A stretch of DNA of 52,302 nt from Accumulibacter sp. (GTDB lineage: Bacteria; Pseudomonadota; Gammaproteobacteria; Burkholderiales; Rhodocyclaceae), in contig NZ_JAPUVI010000110.1 of the NCBI RefSeq assembly GCF_029255285.1, positions 1-52,302 of the forward strand, given 5' to 3'. The position numbers and the translations under genes are program-made. Below, one piece after another: positions 33,972 through 42,968 of this stretch. How positions within the stretch are numbered: the stretch's first letter is position 1; the number at the start of each line of letters is the position of its first letter. The notes under the pieces are model-generated. The model was not told the origin of the DNA. It ran no database searches and saw only the letters and a program-made list of their open reading frames with translations.

Positions 33972-36287
33972 TCAGGGCGAGGTCTTGGCCAGCCGAAAAC
34001 CGAGATCGGTGGCGCGGTACGAGGCTGCGCCCTTCTGTCGCGCCGCCGAGCGGACGTAGACCGGGCCGCTGCTCCAGCTCCCGCCACGCATCACGCGCTG
34101 CGCGCAATCGCCGCTCAGGCGTGCCTTGCCGTCGCTCGGCGCACCCGTATGGTTGGGATTCCAGCAGTCCTGTGTCCATTCGCTGACGTTGCCTATCATG
34201 TCGTAGAGGCTGAAACCGTTGCGGCCGAAGTAGCCGCCCGCGCTGCTATAGGCTTGGGCATCGCTGCAGTTGTGGGTCACCGGCCAGGCGAGAGCTTTCT
34301 TCAGCGACTCGTCGGCGACGTTGGCGTAGCGACAACTTCGGCTCGGTGGCTGCTCCGGGTCGGAGCCCTTGCCGGACTGGAACATGCGGGCGAAGAAGTT
34401 GCCGGTGTCGCTCCACGGGCGTGGCGTGACGGTACCGGCCCGTGCCGCATACTCCCACTCGGCTTCGCTCGGCAGCCGGTAGCCCGCGCTGCCGCCGTTG
34501 AGCCAGGCGATGTACGCCTGCGCGTCGTGCCAACTGACGCAGACGACCGGATGGCTGTCGGTCTGGGCAAAACCCGGTGCACGCCAGTTGGCGCTGCGCT
34601 CGACAGCAAACTCGCCGCCTTGCCGGGCGACGTGGCAGCCCGGACTGCGGCCGGGACGCTCGGCCTCGGTCAGGTAGGCGGTGGCGTCGACAAACTTGCG
34701 GAACTGACCGACAGTGACCTCGTAATAGGCAAGTTCGAAATTTCCGACGCGCACGTTGTGCTGCGGACGGGCGGCGTCGTCGGCTTCGGGATTGTCGCTC
34801 ACGTCATCGCTCGCCGCGCCCATCGCATAGTCCCCCGCCGAGATGCGTGCCAGGCTCAACTCGTAGATTGCGGCCTGACGAAGTTCGTCCTGCTTTTTCT
34901 TTTCCGGTCGCTCGGGCGTGGTCTTGCGGTCGTCGGCCGGCCGCGGCGGCTCGCGCATCGCTGTCCGGCTCTGGCCGGCGGTGCTCGCCGCCGCCTCCTT
35001 GCGAAGCTTCTTCTGGGCGGCCTGCGCGAGGCCGGCAAAGCTCCCCCGCGGGTAGGCGGCGAGGTAGCTCTGGTAGGACTCGTCAGTGTTCAGTTGCTGC
35101 GCTTTCTCCCAGGCCTGTCGTTCGGCCTGCGCTTGCTGTTCCTTCTCCTGTGCCGCCAGTCGCTTCAGTTCGGTGCGCGCCAGCGCCGCATACTTGCCGC
35201 GCGGGAATTCCTTGAGATAGGTTTCGTAATACTCCTGGCTGCCTGCCGCCTGCACCTGTTGCCACATTAGCGTGTCCCGATCTTCCGCTGCCGCTTCGCT
35301 TTTCACACGCGGCGCCGGCACGGCCGGTACTGGCGCGGCCTGGCCCTGCGGTGTCAGGCTGGCCAGTTTGACGCGCGCCGCGGCCGCGTAAAGGCCTTTC
35401 GGATACTCGTTGAGATAGGCTTGATAGGCTGCCGCGGTGTTGGCCGCTTCCGCGGCCTGCCAGGCCGCGGCGTCGGCGTCGGCCGGCGCCTGCTGGATGG
35501 TGATCTGGGTCGGGCCGTGAATGACGAAATAGAAGTCGCCCGTCAGGCTGCCTTCCATCCACGGTTCCTGCTTGCCCTTGGTGGCATTCTTGACGCGCAC
35601 CGTGACGCGCTTGAGCGCCTGTTCGATGGGCACGCCTTTTTCGTCTATCTGAGCCAGCAGTGCGGCGGTGTAGGTGCCGTTGATGCCGTCGCCGTCCTCG
35701 GCGACGCTGCCCGGCCGCGTCGCGTAGTGGATCAGCGTACCGCTTGGCGCCTGGATGCGGGCCAGGCCGGCACCGGCGCCCGAGCGGAAGCTGCGCGTGA
35801 ACGGGTTGTTGCGGCAGGCATCGAGCAGCACGAGATTGACTCCTGCCTTCGAGTCCTCCATCGTGTTGAGAACGGTATTGACGTTCAGGCTCTGGTGCGG
35901 AACGTCCTCCTCGCTGGAAATTTCCGCGTCGACCGCAGGCAGGTAGTTCTCGCCGCGAATCTGCAGGCCGTGGCCGGCGTAGAAGAACAGCGCGACCGAG
36001 CCAGGACGGAGCTTGCTGCGGAATTCCCGCAGCGCGCCGCCGATGTCGCGTGCCTTGAGGTTCTCCCGCATCACCACGTCGAACTCCATCTTTTTCAATT
36101 TGTCGCGCATTGCGCGCGCGTCGTTCACCGGGTTCTTGAGCGGCGACTGCAGGTAGGCGGAGTTGCCGATGACCAGGGCGACGCGATGTTCGTTGTTTCT
36201 CGTCGGCGTAAACTCCTGTGCGGCGAGGGGCAGCGAAAGACTCAGCAGCACGCTGATCAGGACATGGGCGAGCAGGGCAGGGGGCAT
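33972..36287 (-). CDS. Secreted caspase-like (peptidase C14) protein with repeats and SUMF1-like domain
   Basis: A 771-residue fusion. Residues 1-23 are a signal peptide (ISVLLSLSLPLAAQ). Residues 33-260 are a caspase-p20-like domain with catalytic His106 (YAGHG) and Cys158 (LDACRNNPF). Three ~40-residue repeats follow (about 273-310, 337-378, 389-427), each with an aromatic-rich YxxYLxxYPxGxYA core. A Lys/Glu/Pro linker (430-475) leads to a formylglycine-generating-enzyme/C-type-lectin-like domain (478-771) with YRLPSEAEWEYAARAG and GNVSEWTQD. Its terminal RGGSWSSGPVYVRSAAR lacks the active-site Cys residues of true FGE, so it is probably a ligand-binding fold. The ATG at 36287 begins the signal peptide. 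Function (periplasmic protease, conflict or signalling) is unknown. Confidence 0.88.
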   Translation of the reverse strand: MPPALLAHVLISVLLSLSLPLAAQEFTPTRNNEHRVALVIGNSAYLQSPLKNPVNDARAMRDKLKKMEFDVVMRENLKARDIGGALREFRSKLRPGSVALFFYAGHGLQIRGENYLPAVDAEISSEEDVPHQSLNVNTVLNTMEDSKAGVNLVLLDACRNNPFTRSFRSGAGAGLARIQAPSGTLIHYATRPGSVAEDGDGINGTYTAALLAQIDEKGVPIEQALKRVTVRVKNATKGKQEPWMEGSLTGDFYFVIHGPTQITIQQAPADADAAAWQAAEAANTAAAYQAYLNEYPKGLYAAAARVKLASLTPQGQAAPVPAVPAPRVKSEAAAEDRDTLMWQQVQAAGSQEYYETYLKEFPRGKYAALARTELKRLAAQEKEQQAQAERQAWEKAQQLNTDESYQSYLAAYPRGSFAGLAQAAQKKLRKEAAASTAGQSRTAMREPPRPADDRKTTPERPEKKKQDELRQAAIYELSLARISAGDYAMGAASDDVSDNPEADDAARPQHNVRVGNFELAYYEVTVGQFRKFVDATAYLTEAERPGRSPGCHVARQGGEFAVERSANWRAPGFAQTDSHPVVCVSWHDAQAYIAWLNGGSAGYRLPSEAEWEYAARAGTVTPRPWSDTGNFFARMFQSGKGSDPEQPPSRSCRYANVADESLKKALAWPVTHNCSDAQAYSSAGGYFGRNGFSLYDMIGNVSEWTQDCWNPNHTGAPSDGKARLSGDCAQRVMRGGSWSSGPVYVRSAARQKGAASYRATDLGFRLAKTSP

Positions 36288-36406
36288 CGGCAGGGCCTCG
36301 CAGACAGTGGAACGGAACGAAGCAGACGTGCGAGATTATCAGACGCCGACCGGCGATGGCGCGCTCATCGACGCACTCCGGTGACTTTTTCCCGGCAGGC
36401 GGGAAA

Positions 36407-37444
36407 TCAGGCGGTCGACGAGCCACCACCGCTGCCGGTGGCGGCTCGGCGCAGGCGGTCGGTGACCGCGGCCCAGGCCGGCGTGTCCGGCGTCTCCTGA
36501 ACGACGATCAGGTCGGCTGCCGTCTGATCCAGTTCGCGCAGGGCGGCGTAGAGCGACCGGCCGTAGCCGCGTGCTTCGGCCGGCAGACGGCGCCAGGCGT
36601 GCGCGGCCTCGACGTCGTCCGAGAACCGGACGTGGCAGAGCACCGCACACCGGCGGCCGGTCTGGCGCAGGCTGGCGACGACCTCGGGCAGGCGGGCGGT
36701 CGTCACCAAGCGCATCGGCGTGGCTGGTGCATAGTGCGCGGCAAGCGACCCGGAAGCCCGTGGTGCGCCGTCGTTCATCCGCCGCGGGACGATTTCGGGC
36801 AGCACGCCGATGACCGAGCCGATCTGCTCCGGCGTCACCCGTCCCGGGCGCAGGAGACGCGGCGGCCGGCCAGCGCCCGGCGTCAGATCGAGAATCGTCG
36901 ATTCGATGCCGACCTCACAGCGGCCGCCGTCGAGGATCAGTGGCACGGCCGCGCCGAGTTCATCGCGTACGTGCCCCGCTTCGGTCGGGCTGATGCGGCC
37001 GAAGCGATTGGCCGATGGTGCGGCGACGCCGCAGAGGCCCGCGACGCCACCGCCAGCTAGCGCGTAGGCGCGCAGCAAGGCGAGCGCCAGCGGGTGGGCC
37101 GGCACGCGCAAGCCGACGCTGTCCTGACCGCCGGTGACGGCGTCCGGCACGGCGTCGGAACGTTTGAGGATCAGGGTCAGCGGACCAGGCCAGAAGGCCT
37201 CGGCCAGTTCCCAGGCGTTGTTGGGGACGTCGCGCGCCCACTGTTCGAGGCCACCGTCGCACGCCAGATGAACGATCAGCGGGTGATCTGGCGGCCGGCC
37301 CTTGGCAGCGAAAATCTTGCTCACGGCGGCCGGGTTGGCGGCGTCCGCGCCAAGGCCGTAGACCGTCTCGGTCGGGAAAGCGACCAGTTCCCCAGCTTGC
37401 AGCAAGGCGACCGCCCGATCGAGGTCAGCTTGGTCAGGAAGCAT
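36407..37444 (-). CDS. L-threonylcarbamoyladenylate synthase (Sua5 type)
   Basis: A 345-residue Sua5/YrdC protein making threonylcarbamoyl-AMP for the t6A modification of ANN-decoding tRNAs. The YrdC domain has VAFPTETVYGLGADA, KIFAAKGRPPDHPLIVH and FWPGPLTLIL near the N-terminus, then VGLRVPAHPLA and APSANRFGRISPT. After PGMRPRH-like ASGSLAAHYAPATPM the protein continues into a Sua5 C-terminal domain (about 240-335), so it is the long Sua5 form rather than short TsaC. ATG 37444 lies 11 bp inside the purK 3' end. Confidence 0.93.
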   Translation of the reverse strand: MLPDQADLDRAVALLQAGELVAFPTETVYGLGADAANPAAVSKIFAAKGRPPDHPLIVHLACDGGLEQWARDVPNNAWELAEAFWPGPLTLILKRSDAVPDAVTGGQDSVGLRVPAHPLALALLRAYALAGGGVAGLCGVAAPSANRFGRISPTEAGHVRDELGAAVPLILDGGRCEVGIESTILDLTPGAGRPPRLLRPGRVTPEQIGSVIGVLPEIVPRRMNDGAPRASGSLAAHYAPATPMRLVTTARLPEVVASLRQTGRRCAVLCHVRFSDDVEAAHAWRRLPAEARGYGRSLYAALRELDQTAADLIVVQETPDTPAWAAVTDRLRRAATGSGGGSSTA

Positions 37445-38591
37445 CGGTGATGCCGATCGCCGTGCGGGCCGCCAGCGCGAGTTCCCGTGCCCGTTGCAGA
37501 TCGACGGCGAGCACCGTGAAGTGCCCCATCTTGCGACCGGGGCGGGCGTGGTGCTTGCCGTAGAGATGCAGTTTGAGGCCTGGGACGGCATACAGCGCCG
37601 ACCAGTCGGGCTCGCGATAGTGCTGGCCGGCGGCGGCGCTTTCGTACCACAGGTCGCCGAGCAGGTTGACCATGGTGGCTGCCGAGTGCGCGTCCGTCGC
37701 GCCGAGCGGCAGGCCGCAAAGGGCGCGTACCTGCTGTTCGAACTGGCTGCTGAGGCAGGCGTCGAGCGTGTAGTGGCCGCTGTTGTGCGGGCGCGGTGCC
37801 ATTTCGTTGATCACCAGGTCGCCGTCGACGACGAAAAACTCGACCGCCAGAGTACCGATGTAGTCCAGGCGCTCGGCGATCGTCGCCGCCAGTTCGGCGG
37901 CGCGCCGACGCAATCGGGTCGCCGCCCGTGCCGGGACCAGCGAGACGTCGAGAATGCCCTTGCGATGGCTGTTCTCGATGGTCGGAAAGCTGGCGATCCG
38001 GCCGCTTTCGTCACGCGCCAGGACTATCGACAGTTCACCGTCGAGCGGCAGCTTTTGCTCGACAATGCAGATCTCCCCCTTGAACTGCTGGAAAGCGGTA
38101 ATCGCTTCGGCGGGTCCGGCGACCACGGCTTGTCCACGGCCGTCGTAGCCGAAACGGGCAACCTTGAGGATACCCGGGAAAAGCCGGGAACTCGCCGCAC
38201 GCAGCGACGCCTCGTTCGGTATGGCGGCGAAATCGGCGTGTGGCAGACCATGCTCGCGCAAAAAATTCTTTTCGGCGATGCGGTTCTGACAGACGCTGAC
38301 CGCCGCCGCCGACGGACGCACGACGACGAACTTGTCGAGGTAGTCGAGCGTGCCGGCCGGTACGTTCTCGAACTCGGTGGTCACTGCGGCACAGCCCTGC
38401 GCCAGTTCGTCGAGAGCCGCGTAGTCGTCGTAGGCGGCGATCAGGTGACGGTCCGCGACCCGCGCGGCAGGGCTGTGCGGGTCGGGGTCGAGAACCCAGA
38501 CCGCATAGCCCATCTCGTGCGCCGCGGCGACGAAGAAGCGGCCCAGCTGGCCACCGCCCAGCACGCCGAGTGTCGACGGGGGAAGAATCAT
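37434..38591 (-). CDS. purK: 5-(carboxyamino)imidazole ribonucleotide synthase PurK
   Basis: A 385-residue ATP-grasp enzyme that carboxylates AIR to N5-CAIR in purine synthesis. LGVLGGGQLGRFF is the N-terminal signature; TTEFENVP, KVARFGYDGRGQ and INEMAPRPHNSGHYTLDAC are the ATP-grasp and family motifs. Acts directly before PurE, whose gene is 103 bp upstream in the same transcript. No strong Shine-Dalgarno before ATG 38591, which was chosen on family alignment. Confidence 0.95.
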   Translation of the reverse strand: MILPPSTLGVLGGGQLGRFFVAAAHEMGYAVWVLDPDPHSPAARVADRHLIAAYDDYAALDELAQGCAAVTTEFENVPAGTLDYLDKFVVVRPSAAAVSVCQNRIAEKNFLREHGLPHADFAAIPNEASLRAASSRLFPGILKVARFGYDGRGQAVVAGPAEAITAFQQFKGEICIVEQKLPLDGELSIVLARDESGRIASFPTIENSHRKGILDVSLVPARAATRLRRRAAELAATIAERLDYIGTLAVEFFVVDGDLVINEMAPRPHNSGHYTLDACLSSQFEQQVRALCGLPLGATDAHSAATMVNLLGDLWYESAAAGQHYREPDWSALYAVPGLKLHLYGKHHARPGRKMGHFTVLAVDLQRARELALAARTAIGITDAS

Positions 38592-38694
38592 CGTCGCGGC
38601 CGTAGCTGGCGTCCAGGCGCTTCCGCCGGCAAACTGCCGCAGGTTTCCGGGGGAGGGCGCCGGTGCGAGTGGCGCCACGTAGCGGGAAGGCGGC

Positions 38695-39188
38695 TCACAC
38701 TTCCGGGAGTTTCATGGCCATCACCTTGTCGGCCTGCACCTGACGGAAGCGTGTCAGACGCCGCGCGAGTTCGGGATCGCCCGTGGCGAGCATGGCGACG
38801 GCAAAGAGGGCGGCGTTGGCGGCGCCGGCCTCGCCGATGGCAAAGGTGGCGACCGGAATCCCTTTCGGCATCTGCACGATCGAAAGTAGCGAATCGTGAC
38901 CGGAGAGCGCTTTCGACTGTACCGGTACACCGAGTACCGGCACGAGGCTCTTCGCCGCCAGCATGCCAGGCAGATGCGCGGCGCCGCCAGCGCCGGCGAT
39001 GATCGCCTTGAGGCCCCGTTGAGCGGCCGTTTGCGCGTAGTCGAAAAGCAGGTCCGGCGTGCGATGCGCCGATACGACACGGGTCTCGAACGGCACGCCG
39101 AACTCCTTCAGCATTACCGCCGCCGCCTGCATCGTCGGCCAGTCGGAATCGGACCCCATCAGGATGCCGATCAGCGGCTCACCGGTCG

Positions 39189-39192
<4 letters not shown>
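38695..39192 (-). CDS. purE: N5-carboxyaminoimidazole ribonucleotide mutase PurE
   Basis: A 165-residue class I PurE converting N5-CAIR to [18 protein letters not shown] contains the SDSDW motif; VVSAHRTP and [11 protein letters not shown] are the other active-site segments. Its ATG overlaps the folD stop (ATGA), so it is coupled to one-carbon metabolism, a sensible pairing because purine synthesis consumes formyl-tetrahydrofolate. Confidence 0.96.
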
Positions 39193-40043
<851 letters not shown>

Positions 40044-40094
40044 CTTGCTGTCTCGTACCAGTGGCCAGGAAGGGGAGGGCAATTTTAGCGCAAG

Positions 40095-40730
40095 TCAGGC
40101 GGTCCCCGCTTCTGCTTTCTCCGCCGCGTCGGCCGCGGCCCGCCCGGCGGCGAAAGCGCGCCGGTTGAGTTCGACGATCTCCGCTTTCTTGCTCGCGAAG
40201 CGTGCCAGGATGCAGCGTTCGAGAACCTCGGCGGGGAAGGGCAGGTGGTCGGCGATGGCGCCCAGCATGACCGTGTTGCCGAGCCGGATGTCGCCGAGTT
40301 GGCGGGCGATGGCTGACGCGTCGAAAGGGACGACGTGCGTGCCGACGGCGTGCATCTCGGCGACCGGGTCGTCCGGATAGGCGTAGAGGCCGAGTTCGAC
40401 GACCGGTGGCACGAGGCGCCCAGTGTTCATCAGCACCAGTCCGTCGGGACGCAGCATGTGCCGCCAGCGCATTGCTTCGGCGGCCTCGAAACCGAGCAAC
40501 ACGTCGGCCGAGCCGGGGCTGATCTGCGGCGAGAGCACTTTCGCGCCGAAGCGCAGGTGCGACGAGACCACGCCGCCGCGTTGCGCCATCCCGGCGACCT
40601 CGGTCTTCTTGACGTCGTGGCCGAGCGCGATCGCTGCTTCCGCCAGGATCTCGGTGGCGGTCATCACCCCTTGACCGCCAGTGCCGACGACGAGAATGTT
40701 GGTGGTGTCGAACTTGCTTGTTTCGGACAT
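40095..40730 (-). CDS. iorB: Indolepyruvate ferredoxin oxidoreductase, beta subunit
   Basis: A 211-residue gamma/beta-type subunit of 2-oxoacid:ferredoxin oxidoreductases. Signature NILVVGTGGQGVMTATEIL near the N-terminus, EVAGMAQRGGVVSSHLRFG, and LLGFEAAEAMRW. Together with IorA it oxidatively decarboxylates aryl pyruvates (indole-, phenyl-, 4-hydroxyphenylpyruvate) to aryl-acetyl-CoA, passing electrons to ferredoxin. It lies 23 bp after iorA. Confidence 0.92.
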   Translation of the reverse strand: MSETSKFDTTNILVVGTGGQGVMTATEILAEAAIALGHDVKKTEVAGMAQRGGVVSSHLRFGAKVLSPQISPGSADVLLGFEAAEAMRWRHMLRPDGLVLMNTGRLVPPVVELGLYAYPDDPVAEMHAVGTHVVPFDASAIARQLGDIRLGNTVMLGAIADHLPFPAEVLERCILARFASKKAEIVELNRRAFAAGRAAADAAEKAEAGTA

Positions 40731-40753
40731 GGAATCGCAACCTCTCCCGTTTC

Positions 40754-42658
40754 CTAAGGGGTCTGCGAAAGCTCAGCGCTTTTGCGAATGATCTTGATCG
40801 GCATTGCCAGCGTGTCGACATGGACGATCGCGTCGGGCGCGCAAGGCTTCAGGCACAGGCCGCAGCCCGTACAGGCGGCGCTCTCGATGCGCACGAAAGC
40901 GAGGTCGACTTCACGGCCGCTCGGCTTCTTCACGCGGTCGCGGCGCGTCACGTGAATTGCCGGGCAGCCGACGTCGATGCAGTTGCCGCAACCGGTGCAT
41001 TTATCCTCGACGACGGTATAGGGTTTGAGCGCGTGATAGTCCTTGATCAGCACACACGGCTGGCTGGTGATGATCACCGACGGCTCGGGGATCTTCGTTT
41101 CCTCGCGCAGCGTACGCAGCAGGATCGGCAGTTCATACGCGTTGACCAGGTGTACACGTTCTTCACGCACGCCGAGCGCCTTGACCAGCCTGACGAAATC
41201 GACGCGCGGCGCCTCCTGGCCGTGAATGTCGCGACCGCTGCCCGGGTTGTCCTGGCCGCCGGTCATGCCGACCGCCCGATTATCGAGCAGCAGGACGGTG
41301 ACGTTGCCGCGGTTGTAGACGATGTCGAGCAGGCCCTGCATGCCCATGTGCAGGAAGGTCGAATCGCCGATCACGGCGACGATCTTCTTGTCCTTCTCGG
41401 TCTCGCTTCTCCCCTTGTCCAGACCGAGCGCCATGCCCATCGAGGCGCCCATCGAAATGACCGCGTCGAGCGCGTTCCACGGCTGGCCGAAGCCGAGCGT
41501 GTAGCAGCCGATGTCGCCCGAGATGGTGACGTTGCGCAATTGGGACAGCGTGTAATAGACGCCCAGATGAGGACAGGCGACGCACATCGTCGGCGGGCGT
41601 GGGAAAACGGCCAGCGGCGCCCGGGTCGCCTCCTGCGCGACCGTTTCGCCGAGCAGGCGGGCAACCGCCGGTTTGAGCACCTGGGGCGACAACTCGCCGG
41701 AACGCGGCAGAATGTCCTTGCCGCTGAGCGTCACTCCCTGCGCCTTCAGCTCGGTTTCGATCAGCGGCTCGACCTCTTCGACGACCACCAGGCGGTCGCA
41801 CTCGGCGGCGAAGCGGCGCAAGCTGTCGAAGGGCAGCGGGAAGGAGAAGCCGAGCTTGAACACCGGGGCGTCGGGGAAACTTTCGCGGACGTGCATGTAG
41901 GCCGGGCCCGAGGTCACGAAGCCGACCCGGCGATCGATTCCATCTTCCGCGACGTTGAGTTCCGATACCTCGGCCGCGTCGCGTAGCCGGCGTTCACGAT
42001 CGAACATCAACGGCAGGCGACGGCCCACGGCGCGCGGCTCCATCACCCAACGGTCGACATTCTTGGCGAAACCGGCTACCGGGCGCTCTTGGCGCTGGCC
42101 GACCTGCACCAGCCCCTTGACGTGACAGATGCGCGTCGTCAGACGCAGGATGACGGGCGTCTCGAAGCGTTCCGAGAGTTCGAAGGCGGCCAGCGTGAAG
42201 TCGTGAGCTTCCTGCGAATCGGCCGGCTCGAGCATCGGTACATGCGCGAAACGTGGCCAGAAGCGGGAATCCTGCTCGTTTTGCGAGGACGACAGGCCGA
42301 CGTCGTCGGCGATGGCAATCACCAGGCCGCCGGCCACGCCGGTCAGCGTCATGGTCATCAGCGCGTCGGAGGCGACATTCATGCCGACGTGCTTCATCGC
42401 ACAAAAGCTCCGCGAGCCGGCCATGGCGGCGCCGAAAGCGACTTCGAGCGAAACCTTTTCGTTGACCGACCATTCAGCATAGAGGTCCGGATACTTGGCC
42501 ACGCATTCGAGCATCTCGGTGGCCGGCGTTCCGGGATAAGCAGCGGCGACCCTTGCGCCGGCTTCCCAGACGGCGCGCGCCACCGCCTCGTTGCCTGACA
42601 TCAGAAGCCGGCCAGTGACCGCCTGGCCGGCGATCGGGATCACAGCTTGTGCCGTCAT
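40754..42658 (-). CDS. iorA: Indolepyruvate ferredoxin oxidoreductase, alpha subunit
   Basis: A 634-residue subunit. The N-terminal pyrimidine-binding part (GNEAVARAVWEAGARVAAAYPGTPATEM), the central TPP-binding region with GDIGCYTLGFGQPWNALDAV, and a C-terminal two-cluster ferredoxin domain: Cys554-557-560-565 and Cys596-599-602-606 (four Cys each). These give the enzyme its electron route. TTGAGGAG is upstream of the ATG. It heads a long minus-strand run and is divergent from the pyruvate dehydrogenase operon. Enzymes of this type work anaerobically or under low oxygen. Confidence 0.93.
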   Translation of the reverse strand: MTAQAVIPIAGQAVTGRLLMSGNEAVARAVWEAGARVAAAYPGTPATEMLECVAKYPDLYAEWSVNEKVSLEVAFGAAMAGSRSFCAMKHVGMNVASDALMTMTLTGVAGGLVIAIADDVGLSSSQNEQDSRFWPRFAHVPMLEPADSQEAHDFTLAAFELSERFETPVILRLTTRICHVKGLVQVGQRQERPVAGFAKNVDRWVMEPRAVGRRLPLMFDRERRLRDAAEVSELNVAEDGIDRRVGFVTSGPAYMHVRESFPDAPVFKLGFSFPLPFDSLRRFAAECDRLVVVEEVEPLIETELKAQGVTLSGKDILPRSGELSPQVLKPAVARLLGETVAQEATRAPLAVFPRPPTMCVACPHLGVYYTLSQLRNVTISGDIGCYTLGFGQPWNALDAVISMGASMGMALGLDKGRSETEKDKKIVAVIGDSTFLHMGMQGLLDIVYNRGNVTVLLLDNRAVGMTGGQDNPGSGRDIHGQEAPRVDFVRLVKALGVREERVHLVNAYELPILLRTLREETKIPEPSVIITSQPCVLIKDYHALKPYTVVEDKCTGCGNCIDVGCPAIHVTRRDRVKKPSGREVDLAFVRIESAACTGCGLCLKPCAPDAIVHVDTLAMPIKIIRKSAELSQTP

Positions 42659-42806
42659 CGGTTCTCCTCAAGAAAAAATTTCGGCAAAGGTTCAGACCTT
42701 AGCGGCTGATCGGCGCTCTCGGCTTGATCCAGGTCAACTTCCCCGGCCGCTTGCTGTCAATACCATGGCGCCTAGTGACTCGACACGCTGCGCTGCGGGA
42801 CGATTA

Positions 42807-42844
42807 TTGCACGATACAGAATAGTATTTTACAATACGGGATAC
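42807..42844 (+). promoter_or_regulatory. Promoter and dyad operator of the pyruvate dehydrogenase operon
   Basis: TTGCAC (42807-42812) and TACAAT (42830-42835) with exactly 17 bp between them lie in an AT-rich island of the 310-bp divergent gap between iorA and aceE. GTATT-TTAC-AATAC (42824-42837) is a perfect dyad over the -10, and extra ATAC half-sites occur at 42814 and 42841. A repressor binding there would block RNA polymerase. The regulator is not in the window; the dyad does not match the E. coli PdhR box as I know it. The AGGAGA Shine-Dalgarno of aceE is at 42955-42960. Confidence 0.6.
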
Positions 42845-42968
42845 GTTCAATTGTTGCGCTGCGGTACCGCGTTGCCAGGCAACGTATTACGCTCTCGGTT
42901 GCCGTCGATCCCGGCAAGCCGCGAAGCCTCATCCATTTCACGATTCTGCAGCCCAGGAGACCCTAATC

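Noticed and set aside
33972-34700. C-type-lectin/FGE-like C-terminus as a diversity-generating-retroelement target
   Set aside because: No adenine-rich or AAY-rich codon tract in the terminal RGGSW region, no template repeat and no reverse transcriptase in the window.
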